Shown in pieces: positions 33,371-45,591 of a stretch of DNA of 64,000 nucleotides. Under the pieces are notes generated by a model, which did not search any database, had not been told where the DNA came from, and saw only the letters and a program-made list of their open reading frames with translations. A program made the position numbers and the translations under genes. The DNA is from Isoetes taiwanensis (lineage: Eukaryota; Streptophyta; Lycopodiopsida; Isoetales; Isoetaceae). How positions within the stretch are numbered: position 1 is the first letter of the stretch; each line of letters starts with the position of its first letter. The stretch lies in contig JAJEKV010000103.1 in the NCBI GenBank assembly GCA_021234155.1, forward strand, positions 682,001-746,000, read 5' to 3'.

Positions 33371-34380
33371 TAGTTCCGGTCTTTACCAACGGAGCTGTGG
33401 ATGATGGAAGGCGTTGGAAGTTTAAGAGGCTAAGCAGCACAAGAGGTCCAAGAGGGGCAAATTGCAAATAGGTTACCTCTGTTCTGGTATGAAATTGATG
33501 TTTAGGGATTGTGGTTAGAATCTTTAGATATTTCTTATTGCATCCTTATGGCTGAGGTTGGTGCCTCAAGGTTGGAAAGAGTTGGTGCTCTTGACCAAGT
33601 GAATGGAATGAGTTGGTGCTCATGTCCATGTGAATAGAATGTTTGTTATTCCTGATGTTCGCAGGTCTTCTGGTTGGTGCTGGAGATTGCAAACTGGAAT
33701 GGAGATTGATCAGAAGTTGTTGCTTCTGGGGGAGATTAGTAAATATTTTGTTGAGACAAATTAAGTTGATGTTCAATTTGTGGTTTTTGGAGGCCTTCTC
33801 GAGGAACTAAGTTTATTCCTGAGAAGGGAAGGACTAACAGTTGGTATTATCACTTCCTAATGGAAGGGGAAAATATCTTTCTCGTTCAAGTTGAATGATG
33901 ATGTTTAACTTGAAGAACTGGAAAGGGCTGGGAATGCCATGACTGTTCAAGTGAGGGACGCCTACTTGATGGATCAATATGGAGATTTTTCTGTCCAAGC
34001 GCGGATCTTGCCTTAGAGGATCAGAAAAAGAACATTCCTAGGAGGACAAGGTTGGTCCCAAGACGGGAAACACTACTATGTTAGTAAAGAATCATATTAT
34101 TTGGTTGGGTTTGTAGGTTCTAATGTCATGATTGAGTTTTACGCAGGACATAGAAATTGTCATGCAGGGAATTATTTGGAAGATATTCTTACCTTCTTAT
34201 TTGGCACATTAGCAACCTAAGTTTTAGGCGCTATCTGTCAACGATATATTTGAGTTACATTTGCCTTAGGGGAATTCTAAGGAGGAAGTATAAGGTGTTC
34301 TTTTCTTTGTGTAGTGTATAGTAAATCTTGAGACAACTAATATATCTGTAGCATAATAGTTGGACTTGATTATTTTCTAG

Positions 34381-34625
34381 TTGTGGATTCAACTAGGGTC
34401 GCAACCATGGACTTGGTTGTGGTAAATTATTTTCTAGTTGTTGACTCAACTAGGGTTGTAACCATGGACTTGGTTATGTTATTGAATATTTCTGATTATG
34501 GATTCAATCAGGGTTGTAACCATGGACTTGGTTATGTTATTGAATATTTCTGATTGTGGATTCAATCAGGGTTGTAACCGTGGACTTGGTTACGAAATTT
34601 CTTTTGTAGCCATGAACTTGGTTGT
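34381..34625 (+). repeat. Internal tandem repeat of about 58 bp, four to five copies
   Basis: ACCATGGACTTGGTTATG or close variants recur at about 34403, 34460, 34518, 34577 and 34607. Between them are GATTCAATCAGGGTTGTA-type phrases. The spacing is about 57-59 bp except for the last. The array sits just before the polypurine tract GAAGGGGAGGA (34672-34682). Confidence 0.8.
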
Positions 34626-34684
34626 GTCAAATTTGCCATATAATTTCTTGATCGAGGACGATCAATCCCGAGAAGGGGAGGAAT

Positions 34685-35308
34685 TGATATGGTTTAAGGT
34701 TAATAACTAATAATGGTGCTCGGGGGAATATTTATTGATATGATCAAGTAAGAAAGTCATCCACTATGTCTAAGCCTTGCTATTATCAAAGAGAGAGATA
34801 AAAATAAACCTTGACCTTTATTTAGAAGCAAAAAGGCAAAAAAAGGTGTTGTTACCTATAAATAGAAGGACAATTTTGAGACGTGATATCTCGGCGACCA
34901 CAACTCAGAAATCGGCGATCCTTACCTTGTTGGAAAGCCCTTGAAGTCTCCAGATTGGGCTTGGTTGTCCATAGATTCCTTACGGTTTGAAAGTTATGCC
35001 CAGAAAGGTGCATAAGGGTCTAAGTTGACTGCACAACTAGATCTGCTTCTTCCTATGTTGATGATGTGCCTAACCTTACCTTCTAGTATCCTCTCTTGTT
35101 CCTTGATTGATCATATCATTAGAAGGAGTTCATGTAACACCAGTGGTTGGTGGCTAGAAAGAGTTTGTTCTTATACAGTCTTGCGGAGTAGCTTGACTTG
35201 GTGCTATCTCTTCTAGTTGGTCCGGTTGGGTGGTAAAACGAGTACCCTGTGGTATTTTGCTTTCTAATAAGTTGATGAATTTGCAGGAAGAATAGAGCAT
35301 TCGTATCA
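34685..35308 (+). repeat. 3' LTR, 624 bp
   Basis: Near-identical to the 5' LTR, preceded by the purine tract and followed directly by the second TCCTC. Confidence 0.9.
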
Positions 35309-35313
35309 TCCTC

Positions 35314-38050
35314 CCCTATACACAGCCCATTTTTTCTTGAGTCTTGCCTCTCGCATCTTGCACAACTCCTCATGCCATTGGATTAAATGAACTGGGGAGA
35401 GATCCTCTTGTACAGAAGAATGAGTGCCCTTGAGGTGACTCCCATATTGTGGTATCTGACGCTCTTAAGGTGACTCCAATGTTGTGCTAGATGTGTGCTA
35501 TCTTGTTTCTAAACTCTGTGCACTATCCTTGACCCCTTCCTGCCTCTTTACATCTACTCTCTACGTGTTGCTGTGCCTCACCTCCTGGGAATTATAGCAT
35601 TTCATTCGTCTACACCATGGCATTTGTGAAAAGCATTGCAAGAGGTACCGCTGGTTTTGGGGAAGGGGGGAAGGGGTTAGTAGGAACTGTTGCCGTTACT
35701 AGAAGTTCCAAAAGCTCCAAAACTACCCAATTTTTGAAGGGTAAATTTACTAATGTCCCTGTGATAGTGGTTGTAGACTGGAAGGGTGTGTGTCTGTGCA
35801 TCTAAGGTATCCAGAATTGGAGCTGGATCTGGTATGGCTACTAGAAAAGAGGCTGTTCAAGTATGCAGACTGGTAACTATATGTGGCTCGGCTGCTGAGG
35901 AAGGAGTTCGTTGGGAACTTAAGATCACTGTGAATGGAGAGGGGTATGTGAGCTCTGTGGAAGGATGGATTGTTGCGAACAAAAAAAAGAGCTTGGATGG
36001 AATGGGTGTATGTTATGATCAGAAGGGTTCTCTGAGAGTGGTGGCATACATAGCTTGGTCTTCAAGGGCGTTCGTGCCATAACCTGGCTTTTCATGTCAT
36101 GGCTGATGGTTATATGGCATCTGCCTGTGTGGAATATATGAGGAAAAGAAACTCAGAATCTAAGAACATGTACTTGTTGCTAGCTGCAGCTTTCTTTTGA
36201 TCATAAGCATGCACCTCATAGCGGCTTTGGAAGTTCTTGGGCTCGTCGAAAAGCTTGTGGCACACACTTTATAGTAGTGCTTAATTTGCTAAGAAGTTTT
36301 TCCATTTTATGGCATACCAAGATCTGATAATTTCACTGCCTCTCTGTGGAGATGATAAGATCAAGCATGCAACTCTTAAAATGGTTCTCGACAAAGAGGT
36401 GCATGCTAATTTGACGAGTTTCCAGATGGGCTCAAGCCCATATCGATGAGGTAATAGCCTGGTCCAATAATAATTACCTTGGTAGAGACGATGTTGATGG
36501 TCCTTGGCAGCCCTATCCTTTCTTTGTGTATTTACTTACTCTGCTTTCTTGTTATATCCTTTTTTTTCTTTTGCTATGTAGATGTTTATTGGCATGCTGG
36601 GTACTTGAGGAATAAGATGGATGATAGTCAAAGTGCTAAGGGATATGCAAGTAATACCTACCCTGATGAGGAAGATGTCGAGGGAATGTCTTGTAGTGCC
36701 TTGATGAGGGAGTGTCGAGAGAAGACGTTGACTGCCTATAGGACAGCTGGACTTCAACAACTTTGGCATCAATCTTTTCCTATAATAGATTGCCATGGTA
36801 TTAGATAGGTTCGGGATTTGGACCTATATACTATAAGGATTATATTGGTAGGCATTTGATGAACTAGGATCAATGATATGTGAAGAGTATGAAAGCAATT
36901 TCATCTCCCCTTTATTGAATGCGTAAAGTTGTAAAGGACTACCTATAGCACCTACCTTGGTAAGATATCGAACATGTCAAACTCATATAGTAGGGGATAT
37001 ACAAAGGGATTTTATAGCCTCTTTTCAGGTTCACAGTTTACCGACAGTATTTAGTATCAATGCTCAGTTTATTATGCATCACATTGGAGTAGAGTTTTGG
37101 TCTAGTTTACAACTTTTGCAGCTTGGCCTCTGCTATGAAATCCTTGTAGTATTAGTTCTCGGTATCTTGACTTTTCTTCTCATTATCTATGCACCTTTTT
37201 ATTGGCAACACAAGCTACTTGAGAAAGGAAATGGAGAATGGTCGATGTGCCAATAAACATGCCTGTAGTACTTACCTTGATGAGGAAGATGTCGAGAAAG
37301 TCACAAACGAGGAATAGCACAACAACATAAACATCTTGCGCAACCACCAACAGGTTTAAACCGGGAATCAAATAACAAAGCTCCAACAACATGTTGATAT
37401 TGAGGGCTAGCATCAAGGCATGTAGTAAAAGCTGGAAATATAAAGGATAGGTGCATATTTGCAAACAAGGAGAGCCGAAGAGTAGAAAAGCACCCAGAAT
37501 GGCAAGCTATATGCTTGCTCCACTAAAACTAGTTCGATTGCCACAACAATCCGATCAATAGACAAATGGGCGCTGCCAAATCCTTATCTCAAAATACAGA
37601 GCGTACACCATACACACTAGAATCTAGTACCATATACTATACGGTTTTAGTCCAAAATTTGGCATAAATAGCAAGTATGCAAAACTATACACATTCAACC
37701 ATTACATATTTGGGGCCTGCAAAAAGTTTTTCCGCCTTATCACATATCCTCGTTTAAAGTTTGAATAAGCATAACTTCCCCCTCCAACCAAAAAAGAAAA
37801 GAAAAGAAAAGAAAAACCATGGTGTGCTTATTTGAGATCAATAAGACCATGCTTAACCTTAGCAAATAGTTAATGGTCAGTTTAAGGTTTAATTTTGTAC
37901 ATGATGTAATAGCTGAAATGATAGATATAACATGTCAAGGTAAGTGGGTATGTGTTCCTGTAGATTTTTGCATCATTCTTATCAAGAATGAAAAGATACC
38001 AGTGGAATCCAGTCGACGTAGTAGAAACAAAAAGTTGATTTGGCATATTT
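35314..38050. other. No recognised gene; a possible broken coding stretch and weak local duplication
   Basis: On the plus strand 35617-35805 and 35786-36082 are two overlapping frames (62 and 98 aa). They could be one protein broken by a frameshift, starting MAFVKSIARGTAGFGEG and ending in LKITVNGEGYVSSVEGWIV, but I recognise no family. The segment around 36580-36690 (TATTGGCA..., CTTGAGGAA, CCTGATGAGGAAGATGTCGA) has a weaker second copy at about 37195-37300. A short (AAAAG)n run lies at 37793-37815. Confidence 0.35.
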
Positions 38051-38159
38051 GCCAGCCCCCTGACCTGTAGAATCCGGGTGTGCCTACAGGTCGGGGGACG
38101 GGCAAGAATGCCCACCCCCCTTCAACGGTGCTCCCGGATTCTCAGGTCAGAGGGCTGGC
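38051..38159. repeat. 109-bp inverted repeat, GC-rich, with nested hairpin
   Basis: GCCAGCCCCCTGACCTGTAG at 38051 pairs with CTCAGGTCAGAGGGCTGGC ending at 38159, including AATCCGGG/CCCGGATT. A nested stem GACCTGTAG...CTACAGGTC lies at 38062-38092. The phrase GGCAAGAATGCC is present twice nearby. It resembles a tiny foldback element. Confidence 0.7.
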
Positions 38160-39499
38160 AAGAATGCCGTCCCCCTTCTCGTTCCACAAAACATAAAGGA
38201 CTGCTGTCATAAATAGCTATAGACTTGTGCAACGGAAACAAAGAGAACATGCTATTAGATAAATAACTATGGGTTGGAGGAAAAAAAGAAACACATATGT
38301 GGAGGACTTTTATAATGCTCGATATTTTAATGGATGGATGAAAGCCAAGGACGAGGCTTATACGTAGGACTATAGAATTGTGACACATGACTTCATTGGG
38401 CATGTGAGTAGTAGGTAAGATGGTACCAAGTGGAATCTTTCTTTATCTTAGTTCAGATGTCCCAAGAGACTTGTGTGTGAAACCCAGGTCTGCTAGAAGG
38501 AGTAGAAAAGAAGTTAATTGTATATAAAACTCCTAAAAATTGAGGGTGAATGCAGCTGATGATTGACATTAGTAAATGGCGTGGTGCGTGTAGCGCCACG
38601 TACAGGAGGAGGAAGCAACTTGAACCACAACTGGTATAGTGAAGGAATACAAGGACATGGTGTGGAGGGTGACCATGGAGATACGTTAGCCACGAAAACT
38701 GCGCGAAGAATATCTAGGACGAGCATCTCGATGATGATGATGAGGATGATATTGGAACCATAAGTTCTTATCTGTATGGAGATAAAGATCGGGGAGGAGT
38801 GGGATCCATGAGATCAAAAAACAAATGGGCAATGCTAGGCTAAACCATGTGAAAAAAAGACCCCACCATTAAGGGCGGAGGCGGGGCCACGTGGCGGATG
38901 AAGACGCAGGAAGCGTGGATGCCACCTGAGCAGTGGAAAAACGAAGATATTTTCATTCTGTAGCAGACAACGATCTGCGGCCCGTTTGAAGCTTAGGGTT
39001 TGGAAGACCACACGTTCAGATCGGCGGCCCGGCCGACGCACAGGACCTTGTGGCCTATGGACCTCCTTCGTTCCGCCATGCATTGTGGGCCTTCCTTTGC
39101 TGCTGTCCTTGGTATGTGGTAAATCTTTAAATTTTATGTGGGGCTCTCTCAAATATGATAATCTATTTCAACTTGCTCTCCTGATTCTTCAATCCTTTTA
39201 TTCTGCTGTTTTGTACCAAGTTGCGCCCTTGCGGTTCAATTTTCTCCACATTTTGAGCTTGTGACGACTCTTACTCTTCAATTTTGGATCTCTGAATCTA
39301 GTCCTTGTGTCTGTTTTTCGGTTCTCTATATATTGTCTGTTTTGGGTTATTAGAGTTGGCAGTCCTTCCACGTCTGTAGAACCAAAAATGAAGTTAGCAG
39401 ATATTTTTGAAGAGCACGTCTTCCATGTATGTAGAACGTATGAGTTAGTATATCTTCCATGTTTGTAAACCCTTGTTCTTGCGCCGAAGTCGAGCCGTC
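38160..39499. other. Upstream region of the long BBX gene; no other gene seen
   Basis: Mixed composition, with a GC-richer patch at 38870-39080. A TATATA-containing stretch at about 39326 could serve as a distal TATA box for the BBX gene. The leader start is not determined. Confidence 0.35.
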
Positions 39500-40538
39500 A
39501 TGGATCCTGTGTGCGGGCTCTGTCAAAACAAAGCTTCATTACATTGCAGTGCAGATGATGCTTTCCTCTGTTGGGCTTGTGATGCAAAAGTTCATGGTGC
39601 TAATTTTCTCGTAGCACGCCACTTGAGAGCGCTGTTATGCCAGAATTGCAGTTCTCCTACAGCTTGGCTGGCATCTGGGCCTCAGTTTCCTCCAGTTTCA
39701 GACATGTGCTCCCTTTGCTTGGATTCTAAGCAATCTAGGGAATCCAGAGGTTTTGATAAAGTGTCTGCCGCAGAGGCTATAGCAAGTGCTTACTCATCTA
39801 CTGATCCTAAATCCATACTCAAGATAGACATTTGGAAGAAGGATATGCAAGAACAAGAGGACTATAGCTGTGCTGAAAGCTCTGGAAAGAGCTGCTTAAG
39901 TTCTGGTACCGTTTCCTCTGATGTTTCAGATACCTTTTTCAGATTGGCAAGTGAAGAATCTATATCAGTTTCTTCAGACTCTACCACAACCTGCACTGAC
40001 AGTTCTTGGGATATACAATCCAACCTAAAGGTATTCAATCATTTCCTTGGATGCTAATCACTATTCTGTTTCTCTTCTTTTTCCCTCTTTGGATCCTAAT
40101 ATTTTTACTTGATTTTGATAGAACGGCCACTCTTCTGCAACACCACGGGTAAAAAGAATCCTGGCAAATCCTTGCGCTAGGTCATGTGGATTTTACAGAC
40201 CAATAGAAAGCACAGACTTGATATTTGCAAGCATGAGTAGGGTGCTTAGGAAATGGCAGAGAAGTTTGAAAGTGGGCTCTCATGTTTTCTCCCTGGCAAT
40301 GAAACTGTTTAAGAGGATTTTTGCTAGTTTGAAGGTGCGGCAGCTGGATAGGTTATACCTTGTAATCTCTTTGGCAGCTTGCTTGTGGATATCATGTAGA
40401 CTAGAGGGTGGAAACCCTGAGGTTATGGAATTTGAAAAATGCACAGGAGTTCCACACAGAGCTCTTTCGGAGGCTGAAAACGTCATACGCAGGCTTCTGA
40501 ACCATACAGGGCTTCAAAGTAAAGGCAGCCCCTTGTAA
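39500..40538 (+). CDS. B-box zinc-finger protein (BBX family), two exons, 315 aa
   Basis: BBX proteins are nuclear regulators of light and developmental responses acting through zinc-binding B-boxes. Exon 1 is 39500-40030 (177 codons). A GTATTC donor and TTTTGATAG acceptor bound a 91-bp phase-0 intron (40031-40121). Exon 2 is 40122-40538 (138 codons plus stop). The B-box occupies residues 5-41: C5, C8, C16, D19, C24, C27, H32, H41. A partial second cysteine group (LLCQNCSSPTAW, CSLC) follows. A Ser-rich acidic middle ends at about residue 176. The C-terminal 100 residues are helical (LYLVISLAACLWISCRLEGG, then KCTGVPHRALSEAENVIRRL). They resemble the conserved C-terminal region of some seed-plant one-box BBX proteins. 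Start choice: the first ATG that precedes the B-box in frame. No defects are seen; this is the most credible functional host gene in the window. Confidence 0.85.
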
Positions 40539-42034
40539 TTAATTGGGACTTGAATATGAAAATTTATTTTGAAAATTAACTCTGGTTTCGTTTGTAGAGA
40601 AGTATTTTTGGTTCGAGTGGGCTAAGTTCTGCAGTTTACTGTTAAAAGGGTCAGCCCCGTCCATCTATAGCATTCTTTGTTCTATGGAATCGAAAGTTAC
40701 TTAGTTGCAAAGCCTTAGAGAAAACAGATCTGCCAGAGGAAAGTTGAAATAGCATTTGAAATGTTTCAATACATTATGAAAAGTCATGTCAGGAACTATA
40801 TATTGAATGACAGTATTTTTAATTGAGAAGCATAATTTGCTTGGACATGAACTTCTTAGTGGCAAAGAATTGGGGCAAAAAACGTTTCTGGGAGGTCTTA
40901 AGTTTCACTGTCTTTTTGAGGCTAACTTGTTTCAGCATGCATAGTTAACTTGCTTTAAGATGCGTGCACATCACTGCCTTCATTACCTTTTTTTAAATAT
41001 ACAAGGATTAATCCATCCATGATCCAATGATCGATATGATATGTATACAATGCCAATTTCCTCCATTACGTCTCCGTGGACGATAAAAATACCTTCCTTC
41101 CTTTCTTTTAGTCCATAAGGTTATAATCCATTTACGATCCATTGTACAATGCCAACTGCCTCTATTACTTTTAAGTCTAGAAGGCTATAATCCATTTATA
41201 ATCCATTGGTCGATGTTAATAGAATGCTCACGAGATGAAATTAGAATCTTCTTAAAATCCAGCTAGTGTTAGAATCTTATGTACACTAATCCGCCCCTTA
41301 ATAATGAAATAGGTAATTTTGGAAGGGTCAACCTTGGGTTGATTGAGGACATGTTGAAAACGGAAGACTTAAGGCTTAAACTTGATCTACACTTTGCAAT
41401 TTCAACATCAATTATGATTCATTGATGTCAACGCAAAAAAGATTTCATTACCTTGCCTTAAATTTGATCTATACTTTGAAGTTTTAACATCAATGACGAT
41501 ACAATGATACCAACCCAAAAAAGATTCCATTACCTTATCTTAAACTTGATGTACACTTGAGACCCATTACCCAAAAAGACTCTCTGAATGATCAATAGGT
41601 GTGGAGATCAAATGTGAACAGTGCACCTTATTTGAAAGCATAGTGTTGTGATGACGTGTGAAACAATAATGTTCTCAAGGGCACATTAAATATAAAGAAG
41701 TTCCATCGTTTAAATGAACGTTTTTGTCTATCCAAATTTTAATTCTTAAGTCAGCGTTCCATGCCAACAGTATTAAGAATGTTACGTCTCAAATACGGAC
41801 TACATATGGAATGGGACGTATGAGAGATGCCATAGCTTTCCTCAGATGGATCGAGGAGGGGTGCACACAACATACCATTGCACTACAAGTCTCCCATTTA
41901 CCTTATATTACATCTGCTTATAGCATGAGGAATTTGGCATTACATCCTATGCGCCTACTTTACTTTTTGAATTGCCCAACGATTATTTATTTGTGTCTAT
42001 ATATATCCTATCCTAATGTATAAATAATTACTAT
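40539..42034. other. Downstream of BBX; no gene, short degenerate repeats
   Basis: AT-rich. At 41030-41220 phrases such as TATAATCCATTTA-GATCCATT recur. At about 41385-41560 a roughly 85-bp unit (CTTAAACTTGAT-TACACTT, CATCAAT-ATGAT, CCAAAAAAGATTCCATTACC) recurs two to three times. Confidence 0.45.
41385..41560. repeat. Degenerate tandem repeat of about 85 bp, two to three copies
   Basis: TTGATCTACACTTTG, TTTGATCTATACTTTG and CTTGATGTACACTTG begin successive units. Each of the first two is followed by a CATCAAT phrase and an AAAAAAGATT-CATTACCTT phrase. Confidence 0.6.
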
Positions 42035-42716
42035 TACTGGTGGCTTCCGAAATGTTCTTTATATATCAGCCGCCAGATCCTGACCATCCATTTGATCCCT
42101 TGCGATTTCAGCCATCGGGTCCTCCGGAAGCTTCTTGGCGGTCCTCTGATGGCCCATCTCATCCGTCCATTTATTTGAGGTTCTCCCACTTTAAAATTTC
42201 TTGTATGAGAAGAGAATTGAACCCTATACAATTATCCCCATCCGTCCATTTATTTGAGGTTCTCCCACTTTTTAGCAAAATTTCTTGTATGAGAAGAGAA
42301 TTGAACCCCTGATACAATTATCCCCACAGCAACCCCTTAACCAACTCTCCTCACTTTCATTATTTAATATACATCTGCTTTTTTCTTGTTAAGGTTATTT
42401 GAAACCCTAATGATTCCAAAACGTTCAAGATTGTTCTAGAATTTATGGCATGCACATATATCCCACATGCATAGATGCAAAAAATAGTCTCCTTTTTCAA
42501 TGTATAAGAAGGCTAGCCAAATGAGGATAGGCATTCTTATTCTTGGCTAGAAAGTTCTAGAGTGCTCTAGAAAGTTCTAAGATGTTCTAAATAATTGTGG
42601 AATGTTCTGAAAAATTCAGGAGCCCTCTAGAAAGTTCTAGAACTTCTAGAAGGTTCTAGGTTAGAATGGTTTAAAACCTTCTAGGAGGTAACTGTCTAAG
42701 GTATCTTAGTAACAAA

Positions 42717-42748
<32 letters not shown>

Positions 42749-43677
42749 CAAGAATGAAAGTGTCGAGAGTTGGCTAAAGGGGTTTCTTAGGGGTGATGAG
42801 GTCAAGGGGTCAAGCCCACTCTAATACAAAAATTATGACTAGAAAGTACAAAAATCCCTTGGGTTTTTTACCTTTAGATGCTATCAAGATTCTCTTAGGG
42901 TTTCTAAGACTTCATGAAGCTTTCTTTAGATTTGCATAGATTCACTTATGTTTTATGAGATTCCCTTAAGTTTCGTGAGATTCCGGCATGCACATATATC
43001 TCACATGCATAGATGCAAAAAAGAGCCTCCTTTTCCAATATATAAGGAGGCTACCCAGATGAGAATAGGCATTTTGATTTTTGGTTGGAAAGTTCTAGAG
43101 TGCTCTAGAAAGTTCTAAGATGTTGTAAATAATTGTGGAATGAATTGTGGAATGTTCTGAAAAAATCAGAAGCCTTCTAGAAGATCCTATGACCTTTTTT
43201 AGAACATTCCACAATTATTTAGAACATCCTAGAACTTTCTAGAGCGCTCTAGAACTTTCTAGCCAAGAATCAGAATTGCCTATCCTCATCTGGGTAGCCT
43301 CCTTATATATCAAAAAAGGAGGCTCTTTTTTGCATCTATGCATGTGGGATATATGTGCATGCCCTAAATTCTAGAACAATCTTGAACACTTTAGAACCAT
43401 TAGGGTTTTAGATAACCTTAACAAGAAAAAAGCAGTATATATTGAACAATGGAAGTGTGGGGATAATGGAGTCAGAGGTTCAATTTCCTCCTCATGCAAA
43501 AACTTTTGCTAAAAAGTGGGAGATCTCCAAATAAATGGACCAATGAGATGGGCCACCAGAGGGCCGCCAAGAAGCTTCCGGAAGCCACCAGATCTGACGG
43601 GTGAGATCGTGAGGAAGCAAATGGATGGTCAGGATTTTGCGGCGAATATATAAAGAACATTCCGGAAGCCACCAGTA
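42035..43677. mobile_element. Foldback-type element with long inverted arms, about 1.64 kb
   Basis: Outer ends are TACTGGTGGCTTCCG (42035) and CGGAAGCCACCAGTA (ending 43677). The arms contain the same blocks in inverted order: GATCCTGACCATCCATTTG, GAAGCTTCTTGGCGG, TTTATTTGAGG, TTTAGCAAAA, and the ATATATCCCACATGCATAGA block followed by TTCTAGA-rich DNA. The arm-internal block starting GGCATGCACATATAT occurs three times: direct at about 42449 and 42986, inverted ending at about 43365. A 60-bp direct duplication of CATCCGTCCATTTATTTGAG lies in the left arm near 42160-42300. No transposase is encoded. A clear target-site duplication was not found; TAATTAC occurs on both sides. Confidence 0.8.
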
Positions 43678-45075
43678 GTAATTACATATATATTAAGATA
43701 TATATCTTATTTCTTCTCCTTTGAGGAGGGGAGGGATGTCTTGGGCATAGGCCTTGTTTAATGGTTGTGGTTGTAGGTTTGTTTTGAGAGAATATTTGTG
43801 ACTTCCAAAATATCATGGACATCCTTATTTGTCCTTACCATTGGTGAGGTTTCTGCATTTATCCCTCCTGAATTCGCCCAACATTATAGTATCATCTAAA
43901 TAATAGCAATATTCTAAATTAATATATCGAGATAAGAAAAATGTAACTATATACTTATATTTCAATCTCACAAGCAAGCAACCCTACACATTATATACAT
44001 TTCACGAACTTGCAATAAATTGCCAAGAAATTAATAGCTTTTGTGAGGGCATTTATAAGATAGTATAAACATTCATTTATTCAATAGTTTGGTAACATTC
44101 TCTAATTGTCTGACATGATAGACAAGCGATTACAAAGTGAGGTTCATCTTTTACTTCTGGGCCACAACTTTGCTTATTCGCTCGTCTCCAATGTATCGAT
44201 CACCCACAATTGATGTAGGTGATGGGAATTTTATGTGGTTTGAGAGGTATTGCTAAGAAGTCATATACAATTGTGGGGTTAGTCCCTTTCCTATAGAACT
44301 CCATCTTATCATATGTGTTTATTCACAAGTTATCAATGGCTTTGTTCTAACCCAATATCGTATTGCTGCTATTTTGTTTTTTCCTTTTTGTTGAAGGATG
44401 TCAGTAAATTTTCAACTGTAATCTCCCACTTCTCATCCAAGTATATTTCCTGTCATATCAGCCCTTTCCAGTACTTGCCCTAACAATATGTGTCAAAAAC
44501 GGATAGAACACAATTTGCCCTTTAAATACTGCAACATGCGTCTCTCAAAGTTAAGACTAATTCACATTAATTTGTCCACATTTCATCAACAAGACATCGC
44601 TTTGGAAATTAAAAAGAAATGAAAATAGAGCTGAGTTAGAATCTATAAAGTATTTAACATTTGCTCAAATGTACGACTTCTTGCCGTTAAGCCTTTGGCA
44701 TGATCGTAGAAACTAGAAATAAGTTTGTCACTATTTGTCTCTAAGTGTTTGTCCTCATTATACTAACATTCTTAAAAGTAGTATAGAATAGTGGTTTTTA
44801 TGAAGAACATAGTATATAATAATAACATGAAGAAATTGTGCTACTAGGTCTATTCATTTAATACATTACTTACTTGTAATGTACCACGTGTTACATGGAT
44901 CCGGTATCAGCCTTGGAGATTGATAACGACCCCTCCTTAACACCCAGTTAGGTTCCCTTTATTAGCATTAAGGGAATTTACAGATAAGGTAGTATTCAAA
45001 TTGGTGCTTGTCGTGATGGGTGATGCCTTAGAATGCAAGGCTTTTATTGTCAACGAGCATGGGAATGCATGTAGT
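43678..45075. other. No supported gene
   Basis: AT-rich DNA between the foldback element and the tandem duplication. No family recognised. Confidence 0.35.
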
Positions 45076-45591
45076 CACATGTTCGAATAGAACATCATCA
45101 AATAGACTGTGTTAGAAAGGGGATTGCTGGAAGAGAGTAGAGGATTGTTCTTGCAGTAGGAGAGGGAATAATGGAGCACCATCACTGGAGCATCCTTAGC
45201 CTCATCGAAGCAGCCTTAGCTATCATTAGACTCGCTTAGCCCTCGCCAAAATTGCACCAAAAATGCTCCGCCAGTACTTTAGAGTAATGCGACAGAGGTA
45301 GGATTTTTAAACAATAGGTGGATGTGTGTACCTGTTTTCTCTAGTCTTTGGGTTTCCTTTTCTTTATTTGAATGCAATCTTTATTTATATCTATGTCAAG
45401 TTATGCAAGCTCTTTAAGGTCCTTAAATGTTTCTATTGTATGGTAATGAAAGGTAAGCATCCTAAGAGACTCGAAGATCTGGCCATGAAACCAATAGCAG
45501 AAGATTTTGTAGGCTCTAAAAGTCTTAGAGCATTTGACCATTATGGCTTCCAAGTGCATATCCACCTGGAGCTTGGCATTCTAATTGCAAA

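Larger units (their letters stand above)
32741..35308 (+). mobile_element. Intact small non-autonomous LTR retrotransposon (TRIM/LARD-like), 2568 bp
   Basis: Two direct repeats, 32741-33355 and 34685-35308, both start TGATATGG and end TTCGTATCA. They flank a 1329-bp interior. TCCTC at 32736-32740 and again at 35309-35313 is an exact 5-bp target-site duplication. The interior begins with a tRNA-iMet primer site and ends with a purine tract. It encodes no gag, protease, integrase or reverse transcriptase that I can see, so replication must have used proteins of another element. The LTRs differ by several indels, so the insertion is not very recent. Confidence 0.92.

Noticed and set aside
42040-42312. 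Open frames at both ends of the foldback element as genes
   Set aside because: They are inverted copies of each other caused by the repeat arms, with no domain.
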